Below, piece by piece: positions 25,884 to 35,278 of a stretch of 64,000 bases of DNA; position 1 is the stretch's first letter; each line of letters begins with the position of its first letter. The stretch comes from Streptomyces sp. MJM8645 (GTDB lineage Bacteria; Actinomycetota; Actinomycetes; Streptomycetales; Streptomycetaceae): assembly GCF_001625365.1 (NCBI RefSeq), contig NZ_LJJF01000001.1, forward strand, positions 2,984,501 through 3,048,500, given 5' to 3'. The notes under the pieces were generated by a model. It ran no database searches. It saw nothing but the letters and a program-made list of their open reading frames with translations, and was not told where the DNA came from. The position numbers and the translations under genes are program-made.

Positions 25884-26141
25884 ATGTCCGGCAGCGTGAC
25901 GATGTACAGCACGACCTGGTGCGGGTACTGCAACCGACTCAAGAGCCAGATGGACCGGGAGGGGATCGGCTACACGGAGGTCAACATCGAGGAGGACCCG
26001 GCGTCGGCGTCGTTCGTCGAGTCGGTCAACGGCGGCAACCAGACCGTGCCGACGGTGCTGGTGACGCCGAACGCCGGCGGCGAGCGGGTCGTGATGACCA
26101 ACCCGAGCCTGCTGCAGGTGAAGAAGGCCCTCGGGGTCTGA
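25884..26141 (+). CDS. mrx1: Mycoredoxin (glutaredoxin-like, mycothiol-dependent)
   Basis: 85-residue thioredoxin-fold oxidoreductase that reduces mycothiol-mixed disulfides in the cytosol. Active-site WCGYC has Cys13 and Cys16; the cis-Pro is in TVPTVLV (about 56), all typical for mycoredoxin-1. GGAG precedes the ATG. A SigR-type promoter upstream fits control by thiol-oxidative stress. It is divergent from uvrD2 and converges on a GntR gene with a terminator between. Confidence 0.95.
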   Translation: MSGSVTMYSTTWCGYCNRLKSQMDREGIGYTEVNIEEDPASASFVESVNGGNQTVPTVLVTPNAGGERVVMTNPSLLQVKKALGV

Positions 26142-26159
26142 GTGGTCCGAGCGGCCTGA

Positions 26160-26182
26160 GCCGGCCCGGGGTCCGGGCCGGC
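26160..26182. terminator. Bidirectional terminator between mycoredoxin and GntR genes
   Basis: Perfect 10-bp GC-only inverted repeat GCCGGCCCGG/CCGGGCCGGC with a GGT loop. Confidence 0.75.
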
Positions 26183-26187
26183 GCGCG

Positions 26188-27027
26188 TCACTGCGCGTCG
26201 GCCCTGGCGGGGTCGACGGGTGCGGCGGGCGCGGGCAGGGTGGCGCGCGCGCCGAGGTCGCCGATGCCGTAGACGAGCCGGCTGCGGTCGGCCGAGTAGC
26301 GGGTCTCGATGACGCGGACGGGCCCGCGCCGGTCGTAGGTGACGCGGGTCTGGACCATCAGCGGCACGCCGGGGCCGCCCTGGAACCACTGGGCCTCCTC
26401 GGGGCCGGGCATCCGGGCGATCAGGTGGTCGACGGCGCCGATCTCGGTGCGGCCGAGTTCGTTGAGGACGGCCTCGTCGCCGCCCTCGACCGGGTCGGGT
26501 TCCATCAGCGGGGTGCCGGCGGCGAGTCCGGCCCGGTAGTGGCTCTCCTCGATGGAGTACGGCTCGCGGTCGAGCAGGCGCAGTTGGCGGCGGACCACGA
26601 TGGCCTCGCCGGGGCGCAGTCCGAGCCGTTCGGCGATGTCGACCCGGGCCCGGACGATCATCATCTCGAAGTCGGTGGTGAGTTCGCGGCCGGCCTCGGC
26701 GGCCTCGCCGAGGTAGACGGCGGAGGGCACGGCCAGGCAGTCCCGGGGGGCGGGGGCCAGGGTGGGGCCGTAGGCGCGGTGGTCCAGGACGGGGTGTTCC
26801 CGCAGGTAAGTGCCCTTGCCCTGGAGGCGGACCAGGCGGCCTTCGTTGACCAGGACGTCGACGGCGAGCCGGACGGTGTTGCGGGCGACTCCGTACTGGC
26901 GTTCCAGTTCGCTCTCGACCGGGAGTGCGGCGTCGGCGGTGAACTCGCCCTCGGCGATCCGGCGGCGCAGGTCGGCGGCGAGACGCTGGTATTTGGGGGA
27001 TTGGGCGGTGCCCCGGGGGATTGTCAC
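26188..27027 (-). CDS. GntR-family regulator, HutC/UTRA subfamily
   Basis: 279-residue transcription factor. The N-terminal GntR winged helix (about 12-75) includes YQRLAADLRRRIAEGEF and YGVARNTVRLAVDVL. A UTRA effector domain (about 95-250) follows, with YSIEESHY and the VIETRYSADRSRLVYG signature. The GTG start at 27027 has no strong ribosome binding site. A near-palindrome TCACCCGAGTGA overlaps it, a plausible autoregulatory site. No metabolic operon is adjacent, so effector and targets are unknown. Confidence 0.9.
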   Translation of the reverse strand: MTIPRGTAQSPKYQRLAADLRRRIAEGEFTADAALPVESELERQYGVARNTVRLAVDVLVNEGRLVRLQGKGTYLREHPVLDHRAYGPTLAPAPRDCLAVPSAVYLGEAAEAGRELTTDFEMMIVRARVDIAERLGLRPGEAIVVRRQLRLLDREPYSIEESHYRAGLAAGTPLMEPDPVEGGDEAVLNELGRTEIGAVDHLIARMPGPEEAQWFQGGPGVPLMVQTRVTYDRRGPVRVIETRYSADRSRLVYGIGDLGARATLPAPAAPVDPARADAQ

Positions 27028-27035
27028 CCGAGTGA
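27024..27035. promoter_or_regulatory. Near-palindrome over the GntR start codon
   Basis: TCACCCGAGTGA (one mismatched pair) covers the GTG start of the minus-strand GntR gene. Possible self-operator. Confidence 0.35.
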
Positions 27036-27191
27036 ATGTAGCGAGCGCGATGGCGGGGTTTCAGCCGTTTCCGGCAATGTCGTCCGCGCGGGTTGACGAC
27101 GGCTGCGGGGTGGCGGGCGGCGGTAGCAGAACTGGCCCGTCCGGCCACGAACATCTGATCGTGGCGGATTAGGGAAGGAAGGGAAAAGAAA

Positions 27192-27228
27192 AACGGGGGC
27201 GCGCGGGATAACCCGCACGCCCCCCGTT
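27192..27228 (-). terminator. Terminator after nudC
   Basis: GC-rich stem of about 14 bp with one mismatch, one bulge and an ATAA-containing loop. On the minus strand it is followed by TTTCTTTTCC, a good U-rich tract, 10 nt after the nudC stop. Confidence 0.8.
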
Positions 27229-27237
27229 CGTCGGGGA

Positions 27238-28179
27238 TTACCAGCGCGCCGCCGACGGCAGCGGTCCGCCGTACCAGAGCTCGACCAGGTGGCGTGCGAT
27301 CGAGATCCCGGAGGGCGGCAGGATCTCCCCCGCCTCCATCCCGGCCCGCAGCTCGTCACGGGAGAACCAGCGCGCCTCGGCCAGCTCCTCGCCGTCCACG
27401 GTGATCGCCGTGCCGCCCGGCAGCGCCCGGCCCGTGAAGCCGAGCATCAGGCTCGACGGGAAGGGCCAGGGCTGGCTGGCGACGTAGCGCACCTCGCCGA
27501 CCCGCACGCCGGCCTCCTCGTGCACCTCGCGCACCACCGCCTGCTCGATCGACTCCCCCGGCTCGACGAAGCCGGCCAGGGTGGACCAGCGGCCCTCCGG
27601 CCACAGCGCCTGGCGGCCGAGCAGGCAGCGGTCCTGCTCGTCGGTGATCACCATGATCACCGCCGGGTCGGTGCGCGGGTAGTGCTCGGCCGCGCAGGAG
27701 GTGCAGCGCCGCACGTGCCCGGCACCGGCCTTCTCGGTCGGGTGCCCGCAGCGCGAGCAGAAGCTGTGCAGCCGGTGCCAGTGCTCCAGCGCGACGGCGT
27801 GCACCAGCAGTCCGGCGTCCCGGTCCGACAGCAGCGCGCCGACCTCGCGCAACCCGGCCGGGCGGGCGTCGCCGTCCAGCCGCCCGGGCAGGCTCTCACC
27901 GGCCAGCGCGAAGTACGAGACGCCGTCCTCGTCGGTGCCGAGGAAGTACCGGTCCCCGGTCTGCGGCGCCTCGAAGGAGGGCATCAGCACGAGTTCGGTG
28001 CCCTGCGCGGTGTCGACGACGAACGCCTCGCCGCCGGCGATCGGCAGCACCCGGGTGGCCGGGTGGCTCCAGGCCGCGGCCAGCCAGGGCTCGTCGAGCC
28101 GGTGCTCGGCCGCCCGGTCCACCCCGGCCCGGGCCAGTGCCAGGTTCAGTGGGCGTTCGGTCTCAGGCACGGTGCTCAC
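27238..28179 (-). CDS. nudC: NAD+ diphosphatase / NAD-cap hydrolase NudC
   Basis: 313-residue Nudix enzyme that cleaves NAD(H) to NMN and AMP and can remove NAD caps from RNA. Zinc ribbon: Cys141, Cys144, Cys159, Cys162. Nudix box: GFVEPGESIEQAVV then REVHEEAGV (203-225). The NADH-specific SQPWPFPSS motif is at 235-243. The GTG start at 28179 has a modest GGAACGAA upstream. It lies downstream of the M20 dipeptidase on the same strand with a 70-nt gap. Confidence 0.95.
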   Translation of the reverse strand: MSTVPETERPLNLALARAGVDRAAEHRLDEPWLAAAWSHPATRVLPIAGGEAFVVDTAQGTELVLMPSFEAPQTGDRYFLGTDEDGVSYFALAGESLPGRLDGDARPAGLREVGALLSDRDAGLLVHAVALEHWHRLHSFCSRCGHPTEKAGAGHVRRCTSCAAEHYPRTDPAVIMVITDEQDRCLLGRQALWPEGRWSTLAGFVEPGESIEQAVVREVHEEAGVRVGEVRYVASQPWPFPSSLMLGFTGRALPGGTAITVDGEELAEARWFSRDELRAGMEAGEILPPSGISIARHLVELWYGGPLPSAARW

Positions 28180-28248
28180 TTCGTTCCATCCCCACGTGAT
28201 GAATCATCCGGATGAGTGATCTGACTGCCATGGTGTGCCCGCGCGGGA

Positions 28249-29652
28249 TCACGCGCCGGGCCGGAAGTTCTCGGCCAGGTCCCCCCACAGGTACGCGGCC
28301 GTCTCCACGCCCTTGGCCAGCAGGTCCAGTTCGACCTTCTCGTTGACCGAGTGCCAGCCGTCCGAGGGCACCGAGATGCCGAGGAACAGCACCGGCGCGC
28401 CGAGCACGTCCTGGAGGTCGGCGGCCGGGCCGGAGCCGCCCTCGCGGGTGAAGAGGATCTTCTGCCCGAAGGCCCGGCCCATGGCGCGGACGGTGGACTG
28501 CAGCGCCGGGTGGTCCAGCGGGGTCAGGCAGGGCCGGGTCGCGCCCGGGAAGGTCAGCTCGTGGCGGACGCCCTCGGGCACCCGCGCGGCCACCCACTCC
28601 CGGACGGCCTCGCGCACCTTCTCCACCTCCTGCCCGGCGACCAGCCGGAAGGACAGCTTGAGGTGCGCCGAGGACGGCACGATGGTCTTGCCGCCGGGGC
28701 CGGTGTAGCCGCCCCAGACGCCGTTGACCTCGGCGGTCGGGCGGGCCCAGACCCGCTCCAGGGTGGAATAGCCGGCCTCGCCCCGGGTGCCGTACGACTT
28801 GGCGACCCTGAGCCACTGCGCCTCGTCGAAGGGCAGTTCGGCGAACAGCTCGCGCTCGCGGTCGGTCAGCTCGATCACGCCGTCGTAGAAGCCCGGGATG
28901 TCCACCCGGCGGTCGGCGTCGTGCAGGCCGGCCGCCAGCTCGGCGGCGACCTGCGCCGGGTTGGGGACGGCGCCGCCGAAGGAGCCGGAGTGGATGTCGG
29001 TGTCCGGGCCGTACAGGTCGATCTGGGCGTCGGCCAGGCCCCGCATGCCGGTGCACACGGTCGGCGTGGTCTCGGACCACATGCCGGTGTCCGAGATGAC
29101 CACCACGTCGGCGGCCAGCCGCCCGGCCTCGCGCCGGACCAGGTCGGCGAAGTGCGGCGATCCGGACTCCTCCTCGCCCTCGATCAGCAGCTTGAGGTTG
29201 ACGGCCGGCGCGGTGCGGCCGGTCGCGGCCAGGTGGGCGCGCACGCCCAGGGTGTGGAAGAACACCTGGCCCTTGTCGTCGGCCGCGCCGCGGGCGAACA
29301 GCCGCCCGCCGACCACGGTCGGGGTGAACGGCTCCGTCTCCCAGCCGTCCTCCTTCGCGGCGGGCTGCACGTCGTGGTGCCCGTAGACCAGGACGGTCGG
29401 CGCGGACGAGTCCCCGGAGGGCCACTCGGCGAACACCGCCGGCAGGCCGTCGGTCTCCCACACCTCGGCCACCGGGAAGCCGGTGTCGCGCAGCTTGGCG
29501 GCCAGCCACTCGGCGGAGCGCCGCACGTCGCCGGCGCGGGCCGGGTCGGCGGAGACCGAGGGAATGGCCAGCCACTCGGAGAGGTCGGCGAGGAAGCCGG
29601 CCTGGTGCTGGTCGATGAAGGAGCGGACGACGCTGTCCGGAGTTCTCGTCAT
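28249..29652 (-). CDS. M20-family metallodipeptidase
   Basis: 467-residue cytosolic zinc dipeptidase of the CNDP/PepV type. Metal and catalytic motifs: GHHDVQP (91-97, His92 and Asp94), ARGAADDKGQ (120-129, bridging Asp) and EGEEESGS (158-165, catalytic Glu). The lid domain has VPNPAQ and SGSFGG segments as in carnosinase-like enzymes. Only a weak ribosome binding site precedes the ATG. It is likely involved in peptide turnover; exact substrate not inferable. Confidence 0.94.
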   Translation of the reverse strand: MTRTPDSVVRSFIDQHQAGFLADLSEWLAIPSVSADPARAGDVRRSAEWLAAKLRDTGFPVAEVWETDGLPAVFAEWPSGDSSAPTVLVYGHHDVQPAAKEDGWETEPFTPTVVGGRLFARGAADDKGQVFFHTLGVRAHLAATGRTAPAVNLKLLIEGEEESGSPHFADLVRREAGRLAADVVVISDTGMWSETTPTVCTGMRGLADAQIDLYGPDTDIHSGSFGGAVPNPAQVAAELAAGLHDADRRVDIPGFYDGVIELTDRERELFAELPFDEAQWLRVAKSYGTRGEAGYSTLERVWARPTAEVNGVWGGYTGPGGKTIVPSSAHLKLSFRLVAGQEVEKVREAVREWVAARVPEGVRHELTFPGATRPCLTPLDHPALQSTVRAMGRAFGQKILFTREGGSGPAADLQDVLGAPVLFLGISVPSDGWHSVNEKVELDLLAKGVETAAYLWGDLAENFRPGA

Positions 29653-29730
29653 ACCGACGACTTTAGTTCGCCCGTGCGGGTGCCCGCCCCGGCCGTCCGG
29701 CTGCCGGGCGCCGTTGGGGCTGTAACCTCC

Positions 29731-29780
29731 GTCACCCCCGCCCGCGCCCCCGGATTGGAGGGGGCGCGGACGGGGGTGAC
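29731..29780. terminator. Long hairpin terminator after the ABC permease
   Basis: 21-bp inverted repeat (29731-29751 with 29760-29780) with one mismatch and an 8-nt loop, 18 nt past the minus-strand ABC permease stop. Confidence 0.85.
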
Positions 29781-29797
29781 GGGAGGGTGCACGGACC

Positions 29798-32677
29798 TCA
29801 GCCGGAGCGGCGCAGCAGGGAGATCCGCGAGCGGGTGAGCAGCGCGGCCAGGCCCGCCGCCAGCAGCGGCAGCGCCACCACGGTGAACCCGATGGTGAGC
29901 CACGGGAGGACCACGACCGACTTGTTGGCGATCATCTCGGCGGGCATCCCGGGGACGGTGGCCGCCGCGCCCTGGACCTTGCGCAGGGCCACCGCCGGCA
30001 CGATCCCGCAGACGGTGCCGAGCAGGGTGCCCATGGCGGCGATCACCCCGCACTGGAAGCCGGACAGCGTGCGCCGGATCCGGGGCTCGGCGCCGACCGC
30101 CGCGAGGGTGGTCAGGTCGCGCTGGGAGTCGGCGGCGGCGAGTCCGGTGGCGATTCCGGCCGCGCCGAGGGCGACGATGCCGGCGAAGATCGACAGCCCG
30201 AGGCCGATCAGGTCGGCCCTGGACTGGTAGCCGCGCTCGATCGAGAGGACCTCCTGGTCGGTGAGCTTGGCCAGCGCCCCGTTGGCCTTCTGCTGGGAGC
30301 CGTCGGAGGGGGAGCTGTCGGGCAGCCAGACCGACCCGGTCGGGGCGGTGGTGAGGCCGAGCCGGGTGGCGGTGTCGGGGCTGATCACGGCCTGGCCGCT
30401 GGCCGGCACCGCCGCGGACGCGAGGACGGCGTCGACGGAGATCTCGGTGTGGCCGCGCTTCCGGGGGGACGGCCCGTGGGACGACCCGACGGTCTCCTCC
30501 ATCGGATCGTTCAGCTCGACCGCGATCTTGCCGTCCTTGAGGTAGCGCGCGTCGAAGACCACGGCCTTGCCGGCGGCGAGGGCCTGCCCGGCGGCCGGGT
30601 CGGTGACGCCGTAGAGGTTGTGCAGCAGGGTGGCGTCGCCCGCGGAGAGGTTGCTGAACTGGTTGCCGCGGTGGCCCGAGACCTGGCAGCGCGGGTCGGT
30701 GCCGAGGATGCGCTCCGTCTCGCTGGTGCTGCGCTCGGTGTCGTCGAGGACGGGGCAGCGCAGTTCCTCGGGCAGCGCGACCTGGATGTAGCCGCAGCGG
30801 CTGCCGCCGTCGGCGCAGTCGCCCTTGTAGTTGACGCGCTGGACGTCGGCGCGCGGCCCGAGGGCGGGGATGTTGCGTTCCACCGCGTCGCGCATCTGCG
30901 GCAGCAGATTGCCCTCGGAGGCGGGCAGCCAGCCGCTGCCGAGCAGGACGGCGCCGGAGGGGGCGGCGGCGGTGTACTCGCGGCGGTTCCCCTCGTCGTA
31001 GCTGGCGAGGTAGACGCTGACCGCGACGGTGCCGGCGACGGCGGCCATCACGGCGGCGACGGCGGGCGCGGTGCGGCCGCGGTGGCGCACCGAGTCGCGC
31101 AGGGCGAGCCGGGGGCCGAGCGAGAGCCAGCGGCCGAGCCGGCCGAACAGGCCGACCAGGTAGGGCGTCAGGGCGACCATGCCGAGTTCGGCGACGGCCG
31201 AGCCGCCGAGGACGGACAGGCTGCGGTTGGCGAAGCCGCTGGTGGCGCCGAGCAGGGCGAGCGCGGAGCCGCCGCCGAGCATCAGCAGGCCGACCACGGC
31301 GAGCCTGCGGCTCGGGGGCTTGAGCGAGTCGCGGCCGGTGAGCGCGGCGACGACGTCCTGGCGGGAGGCCTGGACGGCGGGCACGACGGCGGCGAGCAGG
31401 CCGGTGACCAGGCCGACCAGGAGCACGCCGAGCAGGTCGAGCGGCTGGAGGTTGAAGTGGCCGAAGCGCTGGCCGGCGTACTCCTCGGCCCGGGTGCGCA
31501 GCAGGGCGACCAGGCCGATGCCGAGTCCGAGGCCGACGACGGCGCCGGTGACGCCGAGGACGATGCCGCCGCCGAGGACGACGGCGCGGATGTTGGCGCG
31601 CTCACCGCCGCCGGCGGCGAGCAGGCCGAGCTGCCGCCGGGAGCGCCTGGCCCCGACGGCGAAGGCGGGGCCCGCGAGGAGGACGATCTCCAGCAGGGCC
31701 ATGCCGACGACGGTGGCGAGGATGACGACGGAGGTGCGGTCGAGGTAGCCGGGGGTGGGGCCGCCGCGCTTGTCGGCCTCGACGTAGTAGGGGACGTCGG
31801 CGCGGGCCGGCGGGTCGAGCAGGACGGCGCGGGAGGCGAGGGCGAAGCCGTAGCCGCCCAGTTCGGTGACCTTGGGCCAGTCGAGGGTGGCGCCGGCGGG
31901 GAGCTTGACGAGCCAGCGGGTGGGCGCGTCGGTGCCGGCGTTGCGGCTGCGGTCGGCGCCGGGGAGCTTGGCGAGCTTGCTGATCAGGGTGCCGGGCCGG
32001 GCGATGATCTCGGTGGCCGTCAGTTCACCGGGGTACTCGACGACGCCGGTGATGGTGAAGGGGCTGTCCTCCAGGCCGCGGACGGCGGTCCGGTCGCCGA
32101 TCTTGAGGCCGGAGCGGGTGAGGAAGTCCCGGGTGACGGCGGCTTCGCCGTCGGTGGCGGGGGCGCGGCCCTTGACCAGGTTGACGCGGCCGTTCCAGAC
32201 CGGGTCGGTGAGGTCCAGTTCGGTGGTCCCGGTGCTGAGCAGGCCCTGGGAGCTGCCGGCGGCGATGTAGGGGCCCTGCCGCTCGGGTACGAGGGTGGCG
32301 CCGGGCGGGAGCAACTGCTTCGCCAGTTCGGCGGGCTCGGTGTCGAGGCTGCGCTGCTGGGCGGGGGTGTACTGGGGGGCGGCGCCGTTCTTCGCCTCGT
32401 CCTTGGCGCTCTTGGTGGTCATTCCCTTGTCGGGGTCGGGCGCCTGGAGGACGGTGGAGCCGCGTTCGACCATCTGCAGTTCGCCGGCGGCCTGGCCCAT
32501 GACGCGCACGACGTGTTCGGCGGGTTCGAGGTCGGCGCTGCGGAAGACCACGTCGGCGCCGGTGACGCCGAGGACGGGCAGCGCGACCATGGCGATGACC
32601 AGGGCGCTGCGGCCCTTGGCCCGCAGGGCGTCGCGGCGGGCGATGCGCAGGGCGACCCGCCAGGCGCTGAGCTTCAC
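29798..32677 (-). CDS. FtsX-type ABC transporter permease (MacB/LolC-like)
   Basis: 959-residue membrane subunit of a type VII-like ABC transporter. One N-terminal helix (about 22-45) precedes a large extracytoplasmic domain. A cluster of membrane helices at about 305-480 is followed by a second extracytoplasmic domain (about 540-800) and three or four final helices with the FtsX signature (about 820-950). The GTG start overlaps the ATPase stop (GTGA), so the two are coupled. With the PadR gene upstream this is the classic PadR-ABC stress or antibiotic-response module. Substrate unknown. Confidence 0.92.
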   Translation of the reverse strand: MKLSAWRVALRIARRDALRAKGRSALVIAMVALPVLGVTGADVVFRSADLEPAEHVVRVMGQAAGELQMVERGSTVLQAPDPDKGMTTKSAKDEAKNGAAPQYTPAQQRSLDTEPAELAKQLLPPGATLVPERQGPYIAAGSSQGLLSTGTTELDLTDPVWNGRVNLVKGRAPATDGEAAVTRDFLTRSGLKIGDRTAVRGLEDSPFTITGVVEYPGELTATEIIARPGTLISKLAKLPGADRSRNAGTDAPTRWLVKLPAGATLDWPKVTELGGYGFALASRAVLLDPPARADVPYYVEADKRGGPTPGYLDRTSVVILATVVGMALLEIVLLAGPAFAVGARRSRRQLGLLAAGGGERANIRAVVLGGGIVLGVTGAVVGLGLGIGLVALLRTRAEEYAGQRFGHFNLQPLDLLGVLLVGLVTGLLAAVVPAVQASRQDVVAALTGRDSLKPPSRRLAVVGLLMLGGGSALALLGATSGFANRSLSVLGGSAVAELGMVALTPYLVGLFGRLGRWLSLGPRLALRDSVRHRGRTAPAVAAVMAAVAGTVAVSVYLASYDEGNRREYTAAAPSGAVLLGSGWLPASEGNLLPQMRDAVERNIPALGPRADVQRVNYKGDCADGGSRCGYIQVALPEELRCPVLDDTERSTSETERILGTDPRCQVSGHRGNQFSNLSAGDATLLHNLYGVTDPAAGQALAAGKAVVFDARYLKDGKIAVELNDPMEETVGSSHGPSPRKRGHTEISVDAVLASAAVPASGQAVISPDTATRLGLTTAPTGSVWLPDSSPSDGSQQKANGALAKLTDQEVLSIERGYQSRADLIGLGLSIFAGIVALGAAGIATGLAAADSQRDLTTLAAVGAEPRIRRTLSGFQCGVIAAMGTLLGTVCGIVPAVALRKVQGAAATVPGMPAEMIANKSVVVLPWLTIGFTVVALPLLAAGLAALLTRSRISLLRRSG

Positions 32678-33438
32678 TCGTCCACCTTCATGCTGTTGGT
32701 GGCGGCGCTGACGAGCAGGCTGGCGGCGTCCTGGCTGACGCTCTCGTCGACCATGCGGCCGTCGCGCAGGAAGACCACGCGGTCGGCCCAGGCGGCGTGC
32801 CGGGCCTCGTGGGTGACCATCATGGCGGCGGCGCCGGCGTCGCAGCGGGCGCGCAGGACGGCGAGGACGGCCTCGCCGGTGGTGGAGTCGAGGGCGCCGG
32901 TGGGCTCGTCGGCGAGGACGAGGCGGCGCTCGCCGATGAGGGCGCGGGCGATGGCGACGCGCTGCTGCTGGCCGCCGGACATGTCGTCGGGGAAGCGGTC
33001 GGCGAGCTCGGGGATGCCGAGCTCCTCCAGGGCGGCGAGCGCCTCGCGGCGGGCGGCGCGGGCGGAGAGGCCGTCGAGTTCGCGCGGCAGCGAGATGTTC
33101 TCGCCGGCGGTGAGGGCCGGTATCAGGTTGTAGTCCTGGAAGACGTAGCCGATGGAGCGGCGGCGGACCTGGGCGAGCCGCTTGCGGTTGAGCCCGCCGA
33201 GGGCGACGCCCTCGACGAGGACCTGGCCGGTGGTCGGGGTGTCCAGTCCACCGGCGAGGGTGAGGAGCGTCGACTTGCCGGAGCCGGACGGGCCCATGAC
33301 GGCGACGAACTCGCCGGGGTGGACCTTGAGGTCGATGCCGCGCAGGGCTTGGACCTCCGCGGCGCCTTGGCCGTGGACTCGGGTGACGTTCTCCAGGTGC
33401 AGTACCGGCGTCTGCCGGGCCGGGTCGGTGTGGGACAT
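32674..33438 (-). CDS. ABC transporter ATP-binding protein (MacB/LolD type)
   Basis: 254-residue ATPase partner of the FtsX permease. Walker A GPSGSGKS (49-56), Q-loop VFQDYN (99-104), signature MSGGQQQR (153-160), Walker B LVLADE (173-178) and the D-loop ALDS are intact. AAGGGGGG precedes the ATG. It couples ATP hydrolysis to mechanotransmission by the permease, as in the MacB superfamily. The stop overlaps the permease start by 4 nt. Confidence 0.96.
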   Translation of the reverse strand: MSHTDPARQTPVLHLENVTRVHGQGAAEVQALRGIDLKVHPGEFVAVMGPSGSGKSTLLTLAGGLDTPTTGQVLVEGVALGGLNRKRLAQVRRRSIGYVFQDYNLIPALTAGENISLPRELDGLSARAARREALAALEELGIPELADRFPDDMSGGQQQRVAIARALIGERRLVLADEPTGALDSTTGEAVLAVLRARCDAGAAAMMVTHEARHAAWADRVVFLRDGRMVDESVSQDAASLLVSAATNSMKVDE

Positions 33439-33504
33439 GGTTCCCCCCTTGTGCTGGTGGTGGGCTCGGCGTCGGGTCCGGGCCGATGGTTCGGGTGGCC
33501 GCCG

Positions 33505-33600
33505 GGGTCAGGTGCGTCAGCGGCGGGCGGGGTCGGGTGCGTGGGCTACGGCGGGCGAGGTCAGGTGCGCGCGGTCAGGCGGGCGCGGTCAGGTGCGCGA
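33505..33600. repeat. GGTCAGGTGCG direct repeats
   Basis: Four to five imperfect copies of GGGGTCAGGTGCG-like units (at about 33508, 33529, 33559, 33587) between the ATPase and PadR genes. The last runs into the PadR stop region. Confidence 0.6.
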
Positions 33601-34221
33601 GCGTCGGCGGGCGGGCCTGGCGGCCGTGGCGCCGCCGTCGCGGGCGGCTTCGGCGGCGCGGGCCTGTTCGGTCTCCGCGTGCTGGTGGAGCCGGGTCTCG
33701 CAGTGGTCGAGCCAGCGGATCTCGGCCTCGGTCTGGAAGATCAGCTGGTCGAGGACGAGCAGCCAGGCCAGGTCGTTGCTCGCGGAGGGCGCGATGCCGG
33801 GCCGTGACTCCCCGGCCAGCGCGCGGCCCTTGAGCCGGGTGTAGTCCTGGAGTGCCTTGATGCTGTGGCGGCGCTGGCCCTGGACGACGGCGGAGACGTC
33901 CACCCCGGGGACGGTGACGGCCATGGCGAGCTTGATGGCCAGTTCGTCGCGCGGGGGGTTGGTCCGGGGCACCGGGGTGTCGAACCAGGCCCGCAACTCG
34001 GTGCGCCCCTCCTCGGTGACGGCGTAGAACTGGTGGCCCTCGTCGTCCTCTCCGGCGGGCTCGACCAGGCCGTCCCGCTCCAGTCGGGACAGCGTGGTGT
34101 AGACCTGCCCGACGTTGAGCGGCCAGGTGGCGCCGGTGCGCGCCTCGAACTCGGTGCGCAGTTGGTAGCCGTAGCGCGGGCCCTGGTCGAGCAGGGCGAG
34201 CAGACCGTGTCGGATGGACAT
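33589..34221 (-). CDS. PadR-family regulator of the ABC transporter
   Basis: 210-residue PadR-family transcription factor. The winged helix (about 1-85) has the family pattern LLALLDQGPRYGYQLRTEF and LNVGQVYTTLSRLERDGL. The C-terminal helical dimerisation domain and a basic tail follow. A perfect palindrome covers its own start codon, indicating autorepression; there is no Shine-Dalgarno, so the message may be leaderless. It is transcribed toward the ABC genes 150 nt downstream, the usual arrangement for PadR-controlled efflux. Confidence 0.93.
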   Translation of the reverse strand: MSIRHGLLALLDQGPRYGYQLRTEFEARTGATWPLNVGQVYTTLSRLERDGLVEPAGEDDEGHQFYAVTEEGRTELRAWFDTPVPRTNPPRDELAIKLAMAVTVPGVDVSAVVQGQRRHSIKALQDYTRLKGRALAGESRPGIAPSASNDLAWLLVLDQLIFQTEAEIRWLDHCETRLHQHAETEQARAAEAARDGGATAARPARRRSRT

Positions 34222-34243
34222 ACTCAGTATGTATACCCGGTAT
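34218..34243. promoter_or_regulatory. PadR operator: two adjacent palindromes
   Basis: ACATACT-C-AGTATGT (34218-34232, perfect) overlaps the PadR ATG; ATACC-C-GGTAT (34233-34243, perfect) abuts it. Both are A/T-containing in a GC-rich genome and match the dyad style of PadR sites. Confidence 0.75.
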
Positions 34244-34299
34244 GCCCTACAGGCTCAAGCCGCGCCCCCTCCCCCGGCGAGCGGGTACCGTCGTGCGGT

Positions 34300-35277
34300 G
34301 TGAGCCAGTTGCGCATCGCCACCTTCAACCTGCTGCACGGTCAGCCGCTCGCCCCGGACGGCGCCCCGCGGCCCTACCCCGCCGACGCCGGCGGGCCGCT
34401 GGCGGAGGCGGTGGCCGCGCTGGACGCCGACGTACTGGCCCTGCAGGAGGTGGACCGCCACCAGTCCCGCTCCGGCGGCACCGACCAGGCCGCGGTGGCC
34501 GCCAAAGCCATGGGGGCCGCCGACTGGCGGTTCGCCGCCGCCCTGCACGGGCGCCCGGCGCCGGTCGCGGGCTGGGTGCCGGAGCCCTCCGTGCCCGGCG
34601 GCCTGCGGGTGTACGGGCCCGGCGACGTCGGCGACGGCGCCCCGCCCTCGTACGGCACCGCGCTGCTGACCCGGCTGCCGGTGCGGCACTGGCGGGCCCG
34701 CCGGTTCGCCCCGGCTCCGTTCGGACTGCCGCTGCGGGTGGCCGGCCGGCGCGGGCTCACCCCGGTGCCGGACGAGCCGCGGGCGGCGCTGGCGGCCGTG
34801 CTGGAGGGCGACCACGGCCCGTTCACCGTGGTGGCGGCGCACCTGTCCTTCGTCCCCGGGTGGAACATGGCGCAGCTGGCCGGCATCCGGCGGTGGATCG
34901 CGGACCTGCCACAGCCGTACCTGGTGCTGGGCGACTTCAACCTGGTCGGCGCGGTGCCGCGCACCGTCCTCGGCGGGGCGACCGCGCTGGAGCGCACCGC
35001 GCCCCGGGCGCGGGTCCGGGTCCGGGAGCTGCGGGCGGCCCGGCGGGCCCGGCCGGCCCTGGCCGAGCCGCGCCGGCGCCGGGTGCGCGAGCCCCGCCCC
35101 CGGCTGCAGGGCTGGTACGACCTGGCCCGCACCCCGACGTACCCCTCGCACCGCCCGGCGGTGCAGTTCGACCACGTGCTGGCGGTCGGTGTGCCGCGCG
35201 CCGCGGTCGGCCCGGCGGCGGCGCCGCGCGCGGCGGTGTCGGACCACCGGCCGCTGCTGGTGGAGGTCTCGCTCTAG
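34300..35277 (+). CDS. Endonuclease/exonuclease/phosphatase (EEP) family protein
   Basis: 325-residue DNase I-like hydrolase. Conserved residues: Asn10 in ATFNLLHG, Glu50 in LALQEVD, the AAHLSF His, GDFNL Asp-Asn, and the terminal SDHRP (Asp315-His316). No signal peptide is evident, so it is probably cytosolic. Substrate could be a nucleic acid, lipid or phosphodiester. The GTG at 34300 is the first codon consistent with the fold. It is divergent from padR and its stop lies one base from the next gene's stop. Confidence 0.9.
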   Translation: MSQLRIATFNLLHGQPLAPDGAPRPYPADAGGPLAEAVAALDADVLALQEVDRHQSRSGGTDQAAVAAKAMGAADWRFAAALHGRPAPVAGWVPEPSVPGGLRVYGPGDVGDGAPPSYGTALLTRLPVRHWRARRFAPAPFGLPLRVAGRRGLTPVPDEPRAALAAVLEGDHGPFTVVAAHLSFVPGWNMAQLAGIRRWIADLPQPYLVLGDFNLVGAVPRTVLGGATALERTAPRARVRVRELRAARRARPALAEPRRRRVREPRPRLQGWYDLARTPTYPSHRPAVQFDHVLAVGVPRAAVGPAAAPRAAVSDHRPLLVEVSL

Positions 35278-35278
35278 A

